Shown here piece by piece: positions 37,384 to 46,440 of a DNA stretch of 64,000 nt (position 1 is the first letter of the stretch; every line of letters starts with the position of its first letter). Below the pieces are notes generated by a model, which did no database searches, had not been told where the DNA came from, and worked only from the letters and a program-made list of their open reading frames with translations. The stretch comes from Flavobacteriaceae bacterium UBA3611. Its GTDB lineage: Bacteria > Bacteroidota > Bacteroidia > Flavobacteriales > Flavobacteriaceae. The stretch is from positions 244,379-308,378 of the forward strand of contig DFLU01000005.1 of NCBI GenBank assembly GCA_002375495.1. The letters are read 5' to 3'. The position numbers were made by a program, and so were the translations under genes.

Positions 37384-39561
37384 TTATAAGTTGTTTTTAA
37401 TATAATCTGTCATTAGTGTATATAAATGTAATCGTGTATTACCGCCGTAAATCCCATGATTTTTATCTGGGTAAATCCGCCAATCAAATTGTTTATTGGC
37501 TTGCACCAACGCTTCAATAAGTCGCATGGTATTTTGCACATGCACATTGTCGTCTGCACTACCGTGTACCAACAGGAATTTTCCTTCTAACTTCTCTACA
37601 TGGTTAATAGGTGAATTGTTATCATACCCGCTCGCGTTCTCCTGCGGGGTCGTCATATACCGTTCTGTATAAATCGTATCATAAAAGCGCCAGCTGGTAA
37701 CCGGGGCCACTGCAATGGCCATAGAAAAAGTGTCTGCACCTTGAAACAAGCAATTGCTAGACATAAAGCCACCATAACTCCAACCCCAAATTCCAACACG
37801 TGAACTGTCTATGTATGGAAGTGCTCCTAATTGTTGCGCAGCAGCTATCTGATCTTCTACTTCGTATTTTCCCAACTCCTTTTGGGTCATTTTTTTGAAG
37901 TCACGACCTTTTAGTCCGGTACCACGACCGTCTACACAAGCAATGATATAGCCTTCTTGTGCCAACATTTGATGCCAATAGTCGTTTGCACCACCCCAGC
38001 TATTTTTTACATTTTGTGAACCAGGCCCAGAATATTGGTACATAAAGAGCGGATACCTTTTTGACGGATCAAAATCGACTGGTTTAATCATGTACATGTT
38101 CAGTTCTTCGCCATTCACGTTGATAGTACTAAACTCTTTTGGAGATGTTTTATACGCAGCTAACTGATTCTTTAAAGCTTCGTTGTTTTTAATCTCACGA
38201 ATCAATTTTCCATCTATGGCCTTGTGCAAGGTGAACTTATATGGGGTTTCTGTATCGTGGAACGTATTGATGTAATAGGTGAAATCTGAGCTAAATGAAG
38301 CACTATTAGTTCCCGTTTCTGTACTAAGGCGCGCTTTATTTTCACCATTTTTTAGTACCGAATAGACATCGCGGTTAATGCTTCCATTTTCTGTGCTTTG
38401 GTAGTAAATACGACCCGTTTTCTGATCGAAACCATAATAATTGGTCACTTCCCAAGGGCCTTTTGTTACCTGATTGATAAGCTGTCCTGTTTTATCGTAG
38501 TGGTAAATATGGTTCCAGCCGTCCTTTTCGCTGGTCCAGATAAAACTGTTATTGTTTAAAAAAGTAAGGTTATCGGTAATGTCTACGTAGGCATCGTCAC
38601 GTTCTTTTAGGATGAGCGACGTGGTATTCTTAGCAGCATCAACAAAAACAAGGTCTACCATGTTCTGCTTACGATTGGTTAACTGCACGCTTAAGATATT
38701 TGGATCGTTTGTCCATTTAATTCTCGGAATATAATAACTGTTGAAATTTTCTAAATTCACATCAGCGGTAGTGTTCGAGTCTAAATCATATACATGTAGT
38801 GAAACTTCCGCATTTGGGTCACCAGCTTTTGGGTATTTAAACACTTGCTGGCTCGGGTATAGATCTTCCCCAAAAACATCCATAGAGAAACGAGGCACTT
38901 CGGTTTCATCAAATCTGATGTACGCTAGTTTGTCACCATCTTTATTCCAATCGAATGCACGCACAAAGGCAAACTCTTCTTCGTACACCCAATCTGTAAT
39001 ACCGTTTATAATGCTATTCTTCTTACCATCGGTAGTAATTTGTTTTTCACCTCCTGTTTCCAAATCTTTTACATACAAATTATTGCAATATCCGTAAGCT
39101 ACTTTTGAACCATCTGGACTAAAAGTGGGTTCCTGAATCTGCTTATCTGAAACAAGCGTTAACTTTTTGCTTTTTAAATCGTACACGTAGTACGTCCCGA
39201 GTGATGAACGGCGGTATATTTGTTTTAACTGGGTTGCCAATAACAATTTCGACTCATCTTCACTCAATTCATAGGAAATGATAAAATTAATTCCCGGCAT
39301 GTCTTCTGAACTTACCAGCGTGCGTACTTTTTTACCGCTTTTATAATCATACACATCTACGGTTGAGGCACTGAGCTGCCTACTGTAATTTAAAACGGCG
39401 TATTCTTTTCCGTTGTTCATAGATCGCAATGCGTCTAGACGTTCGGTTCTAAAAGTTCCACCCCAGATATCTTCTAAGGTGATGTCTTGTTTTTGGGCTG
39501 TCGTAACTGTTAAAGACAGTACGAACAATACGAGTAGGGAGGTACGAGGAAGGAATTTCAA
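37384..39561 (-). CDS. S9 family dipeptidyl peptidase IV
   Basis: Exported serine peptidase of 725 residues that removes Xaa-Pro or Xaa-Ala dipeptides. A signal peptide (about 1-22) is followed by the eight-bladed DPPIV propeller with the substrate-anchoring motif DWVYEEEF (double Glu). The alpha/beta hydrolase domain carries the nucleophile Ser in GWSYGGFMS, Asp in GSADDNVH and His in DKNHGIYGG. Full length. It is followed closely by the POT transporter gene, forming a peptide-use operon. Confidence 0.95.
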   Translation of the reverse strand: MKFLPRTSLLVLFVLSLTVTTAQKQDITLEDIWGGTFRTERLDALRSMNNGKEYAVLNYSRQLSASTVDVYDYKSGKKVRTLVSSEDMPGINFIISYELSEDESKLLLATQLKQIYRRSSLGTYYVYDLKSKKLTLVSDKQIQEPTFSPDGSKVAYGYCNNLYVKDLETGGEKQITTDGKKNSIINGITDWVYEEEFAFVRAFDWNKDGDKLAYIRFDETEVPRFSMDVFGEDLYPSQQVFKYPKAGDPNAEVSLHVYDLDSNTTADVNLENFNSYYIPRIKWTNDPNILSVQLTNRKQNMVDLVFVDAAKNTTSLILKERDDAYVDITDNLTFLNNNSFIWTSEKDGWNHIYHYDKTGQLINQVTKGPWEVTNYYGFDQKTGRIYYQSTENGSINRDVYSVLKNGENKARLSTETGTNSASFSSDFTYYINTFHDTETPYKFTLHKAIDGKLIREIKNNEALKNQLAAYKTSPKEFSTINVNGEELNMYMIKPVDFDPSKRYPLFMYQYSGPGSQNVKNSWGGANDYWHQMLAQEGYIIACVDGRGTGLKGRDFKKMTQKELGKYEVEDQIAAAQQLGALPYIDSSRVGIWGWSYGGFMSSNCLFQGADTFSMAIAVAPVTSWRFYDTIYTERYMTTPQENASGYDNNSPINHVEKLEGKFLLVHGSADDNVHVQNTMRLIEALVQANKQFDWRIYPDKNHGIYGGNTRLHLYTLMTDYIKNNL

Positions 39562-39703
39562 ACTGTTAAAATTTTGTTATGTCAATGTTACTAAAATTTC
39601 AGCAACTTTCCATGATTTTAATGTAAAAATACGGCATCTTACGCTGCCATAAAGCTGTCTAAAATTCAAGAAAAACGGCTTTAGCACACAATTACAATAG
39701 TCT

Positions 39704-39711
39704 TATCTTTG
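39704..39711 (+). promoter_or_regulatory. -7 promoter element of the HMG-CoA reductase gene
   Basis: TATCTTTG, perfect TAnnTTTG, 20 bases before the ATG at 39732. TTTAG at about 39680 sits near the expected -33 place. Confidence 0.6.
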
Positions 39712-39731
39712 TAGCTTCAACCCTGTACGGC

Positions 39732-41039
39732 ATGACACAACCAATTTCTGGATTTTCTAAAAAGTCGAAAGAAGAAAAAATACAATGGCTCCTCGATACC
39801 TACTTCCCAAAGAACAAGGAAGCAAAACAAGTCATAGAGCAATATTGGAACAGCGACCAAGCCCTGCAACAATTACATGACGATTTTATAGAGAATGCCC
39901 TTACCAACTATTACCTCCCGTTTGGCGTGGCTCCTAATTTTTTAGTGAATGGCAGCCTGTATTCCCTGCCTATGGTGATTGAAGAAAGCTCTGTTGTGGC
40001 AGCCGCAAGCAACGCTGCCAAATTTTGGTTGTCTCGGGGCGGATTCACAACCGAGGTAATTTCAACTACAAAAAACGGACAAATACACATCGATTTCTAT
40101 GGTGCTTCGGAAACCTTAGCCGATTTTTTTACTGAGATCAAGCCGAAATTAATAGAAAGCATTGCCAACATCCAAGAAAATATGAAACGCAGGGGCGGCG
40201 GTTTGATTGATATCGAGTTATTGGACGCCTCCCAAACCCTTGAAGGATACTATCAACTACACGCCACATTCGAAACCCTCGATGCCATGGGAGCCAACTT
40301 CATCAATAGCTGCTTAGAGCAAATGGCAGCAACTTTTGAAGCAGAAGCAAACACATCTAAAAAATTCGATACCCATCAACCAAAGGTAGTGATGAGCATT
40401 TTATCCAATTACGTCCCAGAATGTATGGTCAGGGCGTCGGTACAATGCAAAGTAGAAGACTTGGCACAAAATGATATTTCTGGTGAAAACTTTGCCGCAA
40501 ATTTCGTGCGTGCTATAGACATAGCAAAATCTGAAACCCGTCGTGCTGTAACCCACAACAAAGGCATTATGAATGGTATTGATGCTGTGGTACTGGCAAC
40601 CGGAAACGATTTTAGGGCTGTAGAAGCCGGAGTGCATGCATACGCTGCCAGAAATGGCTATTACAGCAGCTTGACCCACGCAAAGATAGAAGATGGGGTC
40701 TTCAGTTTTTGGATTGAATTACCATTAGCACTGGGTACGGTGGGCGGACTCACATCCTTACACCCGCTCGTAAAATTTGCCTTGCAGTTGCTACAACAAC
40801 CTACTGCAAGAGAGTTAATGGAATTAATTGCCGTTGCAGGGTTGGCCCAGAACTTTGCCGCAGTGAAATCGTTGGTCACGGTAGGCATACAAAAAGGCCA
40901 TATGAAAATGCACCTAATGAACATTTTAAACCAATTAGAGGCCACTTCCGAAGAAAAAAAGAAAGCAATTGAGTATTTCACGACTACCGCTGTATCGCAC
41001 AGTGCAGTGACTAAATTCATCACATCTTTACGAAGCTAA
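39732..41039 (+). CDS. Hydroxymethylglutaryl-CoA reductase, class II (degradative type)
   Basis: Interconverts HMG-CoA and mevalonate. At 435 residues it is the soluble bacterial class II form. Landmarks are LPFGVAPNFLVNGSLYSLPM with EESSVVAAASNAAKFW (substrate Glu), the dinucleotide region with GIMNGIDAVVLATGNDFRAV, GTVGGLTSLHPLVKFAL, and the C-terminal flap with QKGHMKMHLMN carrying the catalytic His. Although annotated as degradative in the family, flavobacteria use class II enzymes for isoprenoid synthesis. The GHMP kinase gene just downstream favours the biosynthetic direction. Confidence 0.93.
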   Translation: MTQPISGFSKKSKEEKIQWLLDTYFPKNKEAKQVIEQYWNSDQALQQLHDDFIENALTNYYLPFGVAPNFLVNGSLYSLPMVIEESSVVAAASNAAKFWLSRGGFTTEVISTTKNGQIHIDFYGASETLADFFTEIKPKLIESIANIQENMKRRGGGLIDIELLDASQTLEGYYQLHATFETLDAMGANFINSCLEQMAATFEAEANTSKKFDTHQPKVVMSILSNYVPECMVRASVQCKVEDLAQNDISGENFAANFVRAIDIAKSETRRAVTHNKGIMNGIDAVVLATGNDFRAVEAGVHAYAARNGYYSSLTHAKIEDGVFSFWIELPLALGTVGGLTSLHPLVKFALQLLQQPTARELMELIAVAGLAQNFAAVKSLVTVGIQKGHMKMHLMNILNQLEATSEEKKKAIEYFTTTAVSHSAVTKFITSLRS

Positions 41040-41068
41040 AATTTTAGAACTTCTCAAATCAAAACCCA

Positions 41069-41968
41069 TTGAAAAAGTCATTTTACAGCAACGGCAAGTT
41101 ACTACTTACAGGAGAATACGTTGTTCTAGACGGAGCCACAGCCTTGGCCATTCCCACCAAGAAAGGACAAACGCTTACTGTTTCAGCTACTGAAGTTGAG
41201 GGCATCAAATGGCGAAGTATCGATGCTACTGAAAACTGTTGGTTTGAAGCACATATAGACTTAAATAAGCCCACTTCAAAATCAAATAACCCAGTGGAGC
41301 ATACACTGAAGACCATTCTAAAACAGGCAAAACAACTAAATTCAGATTTTCTAACAGACGCAGTGGGCTATCAGGTGGAAACTACACTTTCGTTTCCAAG
41401 AGACTGGGGATTGGGAAGTTCGTCTACGCTCATCAATAATATTGCCCAATGGGCCAAAGTAGATGCCTTTGCACTCCTGCATCAGTCATTTGGAGGTAGC
41501 GGTTACGACATCGCTGCCGCACAGCACAACAAGGCTATTTTTTATCAGATTAAAGATAGCACACCAACTACCCAAGAAGTTACCTTACCATGGGACTTTA
41601 CAAACCAGTTATTTTTCGTGCATCGCAACAAAAAACAAGATAGCAAAGAAGGTATTTCGAAATACAAAGAAGCTAGACCCTCACAAAAAGAGATTGAACA
41701 AATTAGTGACCTGACACGAAAAATGCTTTTGTGCTATTCCATAAACGATTTTGAGCAATTGTTAATGGCTCACGAACGAATCATTTCTTCCATCATAGGA
41801 CTTCCTACCGTGAAAGATTTGTTATTTCCAGACTTTTCAGGCACTGTAAAAAGCTTAGGCGCTTGGGGTGGCGATTTTGTACTTGCCACTGGCCCTATTG
41901 ATACCATGGAGTATTTTAGAGAGAAGGGGTATACTACTATCATTCCATTTACTGAAATGAGCTTATAA
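41069..41968 (+). CDS. GYDIA-family GHMP kinase
   Basis: Cytosolic small-molecule kinase of 299 residues in the galactokinase-homoserine-mevalonate-phosphomevalonate fold. It starts at TTG (41069) giving MKKSFYSNGKLLLTGEYVVL. The ATP loop is WGLGSSSTLINNIAQW, and the family-naming motif GGSGYDIAAA follows. The C-terminal GHMP signature is weak (LGAWGGDFVLAT). It lies 29 bases after the HMG-CoA reductase gene, so a mevalonate or phosphomevalonate substrate is plausible, though the family is not biochemically settled. Confidence 0.85.
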   Translation: MKKSFYSNGKLLLTGEYVVLDGATALAIPTKKGQTLTVSATEVEGIKWRSIDATENCWFEAHIDLNKPTSKSNNPVEHTLKTILKQAKQLNSDFLTDAVGYQVETTLSFPRDWGLGSSSTLINNIAQWAKVDAFALLHQSFGGSGYDIAAAQHNKAIFYQIKDSTPTTQEVTLPWDFTNQLFFVHRNKKQDSKEGISKYKEARPSQKEIEQISDLTRKMLLCYSINDFEQLLMAHERIISSIIGLPTVKDLLFPDFSGTVKSLGAWGGDFVLATGPIDTMEYFREKGYTTIIPFTEMSL

Positions 41969-41996
41969 AAAAAGCCCCGATTTCTCGAGGCTTTTT
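41969..41996. terminator. Bidirectional terminator between the GHMP kinase and PPIase genes
   Basis: Stem AAAAAGCC, one mismatch, CG, a 6-base loop and the complementary CGAGGCTTTTT. It directly follows the kinase stop and lies 20 bases from the end of the converging PPIase gene. Confidence 0.88.
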
Positions 41997-42016
41997 ACTT
42001 TGATGTAGGAAACTGT

Positions 42017-44131
42017 TTAGAAGAAGTTCTTGCGATTATCTTCTATTTCTGCTGCCTCCTTTAATGCATTATACACATCTGTATTGATGGTTGGTGTACG
42101 CTGCGTATTTAATTGGTTTGCGTATGAAGCATAGTTATCTAAGCTTGGCGCAGGATTTACTGCCAACACACGAACTTTATACACACCGTTGTTTCCAACG
42201 AGTAGATCGGTTTCTTCACCAGCCTTCTTTCCGAAAGCAACGCCAACAACACTCGGCTCGTTACCAGCTCCAGGTAGTGTAGGTGCAGCCATGGTTACCG
42301 CAGTTGCATTTTGAACGGTCACGCCTTGGCTTGCAGCAACCTCTTGAACAGTAGATCCTGTAACGCTTTCTTTAATCTTTTCGGCTTTCTTTTCTTTTCT
42401 CAAGATAGGAGTCACTCTAGGTGAAGCTTCAGCTATGCTCATTAACCCTTTCGGATTCTTACGTGTTAATTGCGCTACAACATAGCCATCAGGTGTACTA
42501 AAACGCTTGATGTCTCCTACTTCGGTCTCTTCTTCAAAAGCCCATTTTATGATGGTTCTGTTATTTCCGATACCAGGAATGGTAGCATCTAGTTCACCTA
42601 CTTTATTTACAGGCTTCACACCGTAACCAGAAGTTTTGGCTACTTCAGCAAAATCACCTTTTTTAGCTTCCAACTCGAATGAAGTTGCTTCACTAAATAT
42701 GGTGTTCAAGGTTTTTTCACTCGCTTCGATATCACGAGTTACCGTTGCAATTTTCATTGCTTTTTGTTGGTTCTTTTGCCCTAATACCTCTACCAGGTGA
42801 TAACCAAAACGTGTTTCTACAACACCCATATCACCTACATTCTTTTCGAAAGAATAATCTCTAAAGGCAGGCACCATCTGATTGTAAGGGAAGAAATCGT
42901 ACACCCCATCTTTCTCTACACTAGCGATGTCTGAAGACATATCTTTTACAAAGGTTGTAAATTTAGATTTGTCCGTTTTCAAAATCGTCAACAAACTATC
43001 TGCAGTTGCTTTTGCTTCAGCTTTTGTTCTGCTAATGCTGTCTGCCTGGCTCAACCCAATAGGAATCAAGATATGGCGAACCTTCGCAGAATCTGGCAAT
43101 TGGCGTACAGCAACAACTTTACTCAAGTTTATTGTATTATCTACTCTGTAAGGACCGTAAATACTCCCTACTTCCATATTATAAATCGTGTCTTTAATAG
43201 ATGCCGGGATATCTGATTTGTACATCCATCGGTCTTGGTATGGGTTTTCAGAATTGGCATTTACAAACTCTTCAATATTGTCAGTGGTTCTAAAACCAGG
43301 GATGGTATCGTTTAATTTTGAAACTTCATTAAATTCTACCGTTTCGTTTAATAAATCATTGATTTCAGCTTCCGCTTCAGCAATATCTTCTTCTGAAGCT
43401 TTTTCAGAAATACTGATATACTGAAAATCTACTTGCGGCTCTACCGTAAATTCTTTTTTATGATTTTTAATGTAGGTTTCAATTTCAGCATCTGTTACCG
43501 GAACATCTTCGTCTGCAATTTTAGTAAATGGGATAAATGCATATTCCAAATTCACCTTATCATTCTCATAACGGTATTGCTGCTCCCCATCGACAAGGGT
43601 AGAAGCCAAGCCGCCCTTCACCATCGTAAAATACATGCTCTCTAAAACAACCGTCTTAGTACCTTTAATATAGTCATCCCACTGTTGTGATGCTTGTTGG
43701 TTGGTACGGATGCTCGCAACATACTCATCTAATTTTGCTTGGCTAAATTGTCCTGCTTCGTTCTGAAAAGTTGGATTTCCAGACAAATACGTGCTCAAGG
43801 CATCGTTCAACATGTCGTCTTGCACTGTTAAGCCAAGTTCTTCGTACTGCTCTTCTAACAACACGCGTTTCACTTCACGATCGTACACAGCGTTGATTGC
43901 CTGTCCTGGAGCTGCATTCTGCGGAAGTTGCTTTTGCTGCGCCTCTACTTTGCTCATAAACTCAACTCGGTCTAAATCTACTCCGTTTACCGTAGCTACC
44001 GTGCTAACTGATTTATCTGAAGAAAACCCTCCACTTTTAAGCACATCTGCCAAAACGAAAGAGAATAATGCCAACGCGATGATAATGATCAAGAACACCG
44101 AACGTTGTCTAATTTTATTTAAAACTGCCAT
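42017..44131 (-). CDS. SurA/PpiD-type periplasmic peptidylprolyl isomerase
   Basis: Membrane-anchored folding factor of 704 residues. One N-terminal helix (FLIIIIALALFSFVLADVL, about 14-32) is followed by a SurA-N-like chaperone region (about 35-260). A parvulin PPIC domain spans about 345-450, with VRHILIPIGLSQADSI and a tail ending FGYHLVEVLG, and a long C-terminal helical part with a second degenerate parvulin-like segment follows. Domain order matches PpiD. It helps outer membrane and secreted proteins fold after export by Sec. It has no close operon partner; the hemolysin-like gene is 203 bases upstream. Confidence 0.9.
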   Translation of the reverse strand: MAVLNKIRQRSVFLIIIIALALFSFVLADVLKSGGFSSDKSVSTVATVNGVDLDRVEFMSKVEAQQKQLPQNAAPGQAINAVYDREVKRVLLEEQYEELGLTVQDDMLNDALSTYLSGNPTFQNEAGQFSQAKLDEYVASIRTNQQASQQWDDYIKGTKTVVLESMYFTMVKGGLASTLVDGEQQYRYENDKVNLEYAFIPFTKIADEDVPVTDAEIETYIKNHKKEFTVEPQVDFQYISISEKASEEDIAEAEAEINDLLNETVEFNEVSKLNDTIPGFRTTDNIEEFVNANSENPYQDRWMYKSDIPASIKDTIYNMEVGSIYGPYRVDNTINLSKVVAVRQLPDSAKVRHILIPIGLSQADSISRTKAEAKATADSLLTILKTDKSKFTTFVKDMSSDIASVEKDGVYDFFPYNQMVPAFRDYSFEKNVGDMGVVETRFGYHLVEVLGQKNQQKAMKIATVTRDIEASEKTLNTIFSEATSFELEAKKGDFAEVAKTSGYGVKPVNKVGELDATIPGIGNNRTIIKWAFEEETEVGDIKRFSTPDGYVVAQLTRKNPKGLMSIAEASPRVTPILRKEKKAEKIKESVTGSTVQEVAASQGVTVQNATAVTMAAPTLPGAGNEPSVVGVAFGKKAGEETDLLVGNNGVYKVRVLAVNPAPSLDNYASYANQLNTQRTPTINTDVYNALKEAAEIEDNRKNFF

Positions 44132-44333
44132 TTTATCAAGTAATTAAACCTTTTTAATACCGTACCAAAAAGGTGTTTGTTTTTTTTGAACTAGTGGGCG
44201 AAAATACCATTTTCCCCCCATTTATGAAAACCTTTTACCGAAAAAAAATAAGGTGGATTTTTTCTTGTCAGCCGAAGGACAAAGCGAAGTTCGGCTCTTA
44301 AAAATCACAGTCTGTAATTTTAACAGCCAATCA

Positions 44334-45587
44334 TTAATTTTCCTCTTTCACTTCAAGCTCTACCAGTTCTATTTTGGTGCTCGACACTTCAAGAATGGTA
44401 ATCTGGAAATCTTCGATGGCTATGGTCTCCCCTTTCTGCGGAATTTGTTCGGTGACGTGAACAATCATACCGCCCAGCGTTTCATACGCTTCGCTTTCAG
44501 GAAGGTCTAATTTGTAAGCTTCATTTATATAATCTACCTCAAGTCGGGCAGAGAATTTATAACGCCCGTCGCTCAATTCGTCTTCGATAAGATCTACGCT
44601 ATCGTGTTCATCTTCAATCTCACCAAACAACTCTTCAATTATATCTTCAACGGTAATAATTCCCGAAGTACCGCCATATTCATCTATCACCACTGCCATA
44701 CTACGATGTTTTCTGGTTAGAATGTTAAGCACATCTTTTGCCAGCATGGTTTCTGGAACAAAAATCACTGGCATCAGTATTTTTTTGAGTGTCTGTGGCT
44801 TTTTGAACAACTCGAACGAATGGGCATAGCCCAACACATCGTCTATGTTTTCTTTGTAAATAATAATCTTAGACAACCCTGTTTCAGTGAACATTTTTGC
44901 CAATTCTTTGGGTGTGGTCTGTATGTCTACCGCAACTACTTCGGTACGCGGAATCATTACTTCGCGCGACTTGATTTCAGAAAAGTCGAGTGCATTCTGG
45001 AAAATTTGTATCTCGCTATCAATTTCATCTTGAATCTCTACCGTCTCCATCTGTTCGCTGATATAATTTCCGAGTTCTATTTTGCTGAAAGTGAGCTGTA
45101 CTGAATCACCTTCGGTTTTAAACAGCAACCGCAGCACTAAATCTGATATCCAAATGATAAATTCTGAAATAACCGCGAAGAACACATAGAAGAAATAGGC
45201 CGGAACAGCAAAGATCTTCACCAAACGATTGGCATAAATCTGAAAAAACACCTTTGGCAAAAATTCAGCTGTCAATAAAATAACCAGGGTAGAGATGAGT
45301 GTTTGTATCAACAGACCTGAAGCCCCTTCTATGGGGATGTATTCCATTAACAGATCCCCCATAAAAAAACCGTACACCACCAAAGCAATATTATTGCCCA
45401 CGAGCATGGTGGCTATAAATTTGGAAGGACGCGCTGTAATTTTTTGAAGCACTTTGGCCAGAAAATCATTTTGTTTCTTCTCTATTTCGATATGAATTTT
45501 ATTAGAAGAAACATACGCAATCTCCATCCCCGAAAAGAAGGCCGAGAACAGTAACGATGCAATAATGATAATAACGGTATAATCCAA
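44334..45587 (-). CDS. Hemolysin/CorC-type membrane protein (DUF21, CBS pair, CorC_HlyC)
   Basis: A 417-residue protein with an N-terminal DUF21 membrane domain (about 1-170, beginning VIIIIASLLFSAFFSGMEIA). Two CBS domains (about 200-320; MIPRTEVVAVDI, SMAVVIDEYGGTSGIITVED) and the C-terminal CorC_HlyC domain (about 340-415) follow. The family resembles CNNM magnesium transporters; many are misnamed hemolysins. GldE of gliding motility is a relative, but the sequence lacks enough to call it so. The lptC locus lies upstream in the same direction. Confidence 0.88.
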   Translation of the reverse strand: MDYTVIIIIASLLFSAFFSGMEIAYVSSNKIHIEIEKKQNDFLAKVLQKITARPSKFIATMLVGNNIALVVYGFFMGDLLMEYIPIEGASGLLIQTLISTLVILLTAEFLPKVFFQIYANRLVKIFAVPAYFFYVFFAVISEFIIWISDLVLRLLFKTEGDSVQLTFSKIELGNYISEQMETVEIQDEIDSEIQIFQNALDFSEIKSREVMIPRTEVVAVDIQTTPKELAKMFTETGLSKIIIYKENIDDVLGYAHSFELFKKPQTLKKILMPVIFVPETMLAKDVLNILTRKHRSMAVVIDEYGGTSGIITVEDIIEELFGEIEDEHDSVDLIEDELSDGRYKFSARLEVDYINEAYKLDLPESEAYETLGGMIVHVTEQIPQKGETIAIEDFQITILEVSSTKIELVELEVKEEN

Positions 45588-45672
45588 TGTGTTGCGTTAT
45601 GGTTTTGGGTTAGATCTCTTTCTTAACTGGGTAAATAAAATACGGCATACTGCCACTAAACTGAACCCTACG

Positions 45673-45876
45673 TCAATCTTCGCCTCTTCTTCTTTTCTCT
45701 ATATTTTTACGGAACCTCCTTTTGAAAAAGAACATAAATATGGCCACTACTGTAAAAAATAAAAATAAATAGGCTCTGTTGCGATCAGTTTCCCAATTGG
45801 TAATCACCAAAAAAATGGCAAAACCAGCCATAAAGAGGTACACATATTCGAAGAGTCGGTAAATTTTATCAGTCAT
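45673..45876 (-). CDS. Small two-helix membrane protein downstream of lptC
   Basis: A 67-residue protein starting at ATG 45876, inside the end of lptC (8-base overlap, ATGACTGA). The longer frame would only read lptC in another phase. Two hydrophobic helices (about 8-24 and 34-48) are followed by a very basic end (FKRRFRKNIEKRRRGED). Small proteins of this type recur after lptC in flavobacteria; no function is known to me. Confidence 0.65.
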   Translation of the reverse strand: MTDKIYRLFEYVYLFMAGFAIFLVITNWETDRNRAYLFLFFTVVAIFMFFFKRRFRKNIEKRRRGED

Positions 45877-46438
45877 TCTGGATGTTATTTTTTTCAATAA
45901 GTTGCACGCCTTGGTTGTTGCGTGATATAAAGGTAGTAAAATCTTGGCTAGAGTCGAAACTGGCACCATTGTTTACAGAACCATCTTTTAAGATGATTTG
46001 GTAGGGTTGGTCTGTAAAAACCCATTCTTTTGCTTGGTCCCAGTAGAGCTGGTCTGCATTTAAAATCACACTATCGCTAGTCACCAAGACTACATTTTTC
46101 CGCAGGTCTACAATTCCGGTTTCTTCATACTTGATGGCATAATCTGAAATCACGGTACTCAATTTTCCATCTTCCCAGAAAAAAAGCTCTACTCCTTTCG
46201 GAAATTCTAAAAAGGGAAAATCAAAATTGGAATAATCTTTCATTTCAGGCGCCCTTAGATTGGCGACCACCTTTCCTGAGTCTGTATATTTCATATTAAT
46301 GCCCTTCCCCTCTGCAAAAGGTAGGTTATCGCCCATAGCGAGTTTCTGGACATTTTGGTAATTGCCCTCACACGCAAAAAGCGTGATGACGAAAAGTATC
46401 GCCATCACGCTCTTAAACATATGTGGTATGTTAATCAT
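45869..46438 (-). CDS. lptC: LPS export periplasmic protein LptC
   Basis: Bitopic or lipid-anchored bridge protein passing lipopolysaccharide from LptBFG to LptA. The 189-residue product has a lipobox-like ITLFAC (Cys23) after a short hydrophobic segment, then the LptC beta-jellyroll with GKGINMKYTDSGKVVANLRA, DLRKNVVLVTSDSVILNADQ and LYWDQAKEWVFTDQPYQIIL. An alternative start at MFKSVMAIL (6 codons later) is equally credible. It begins 2 bases after the TPR gene stop. Confidence 0.88.
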   Translation of the reverse strand: MINIPHMFKSVMAILFVITLFACEGNYQNVQKLAMGDNLPFAEGKGINMKYTDSGKVVANLRAPEMKDYSNFDFPFLEFPKGVELFFWEDGKLSTVISDYAIKYEETGIVDLRKNVVLVTSDSVILNADQLYWDQAKEWVFTDQPYQIILKDGSVNNGASFDSSQDFTTFISRNNQGVQLIEKNNIQND

Positions 46439-46440
46439 TC

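Noticed and set aside
44270..44296. Terminator after the hemolysin-like gene
   Set aside because: A 7-base hairpin (AGCCGAA / TTCGGCT) is present, but it has a 13-base loop and no T run on either strand.
44334..45587. Gliding motility protein GldE
   Set aside because: The domain order fits, but nothing in the sequence or context separates it from the general CorC/hemolysin family.
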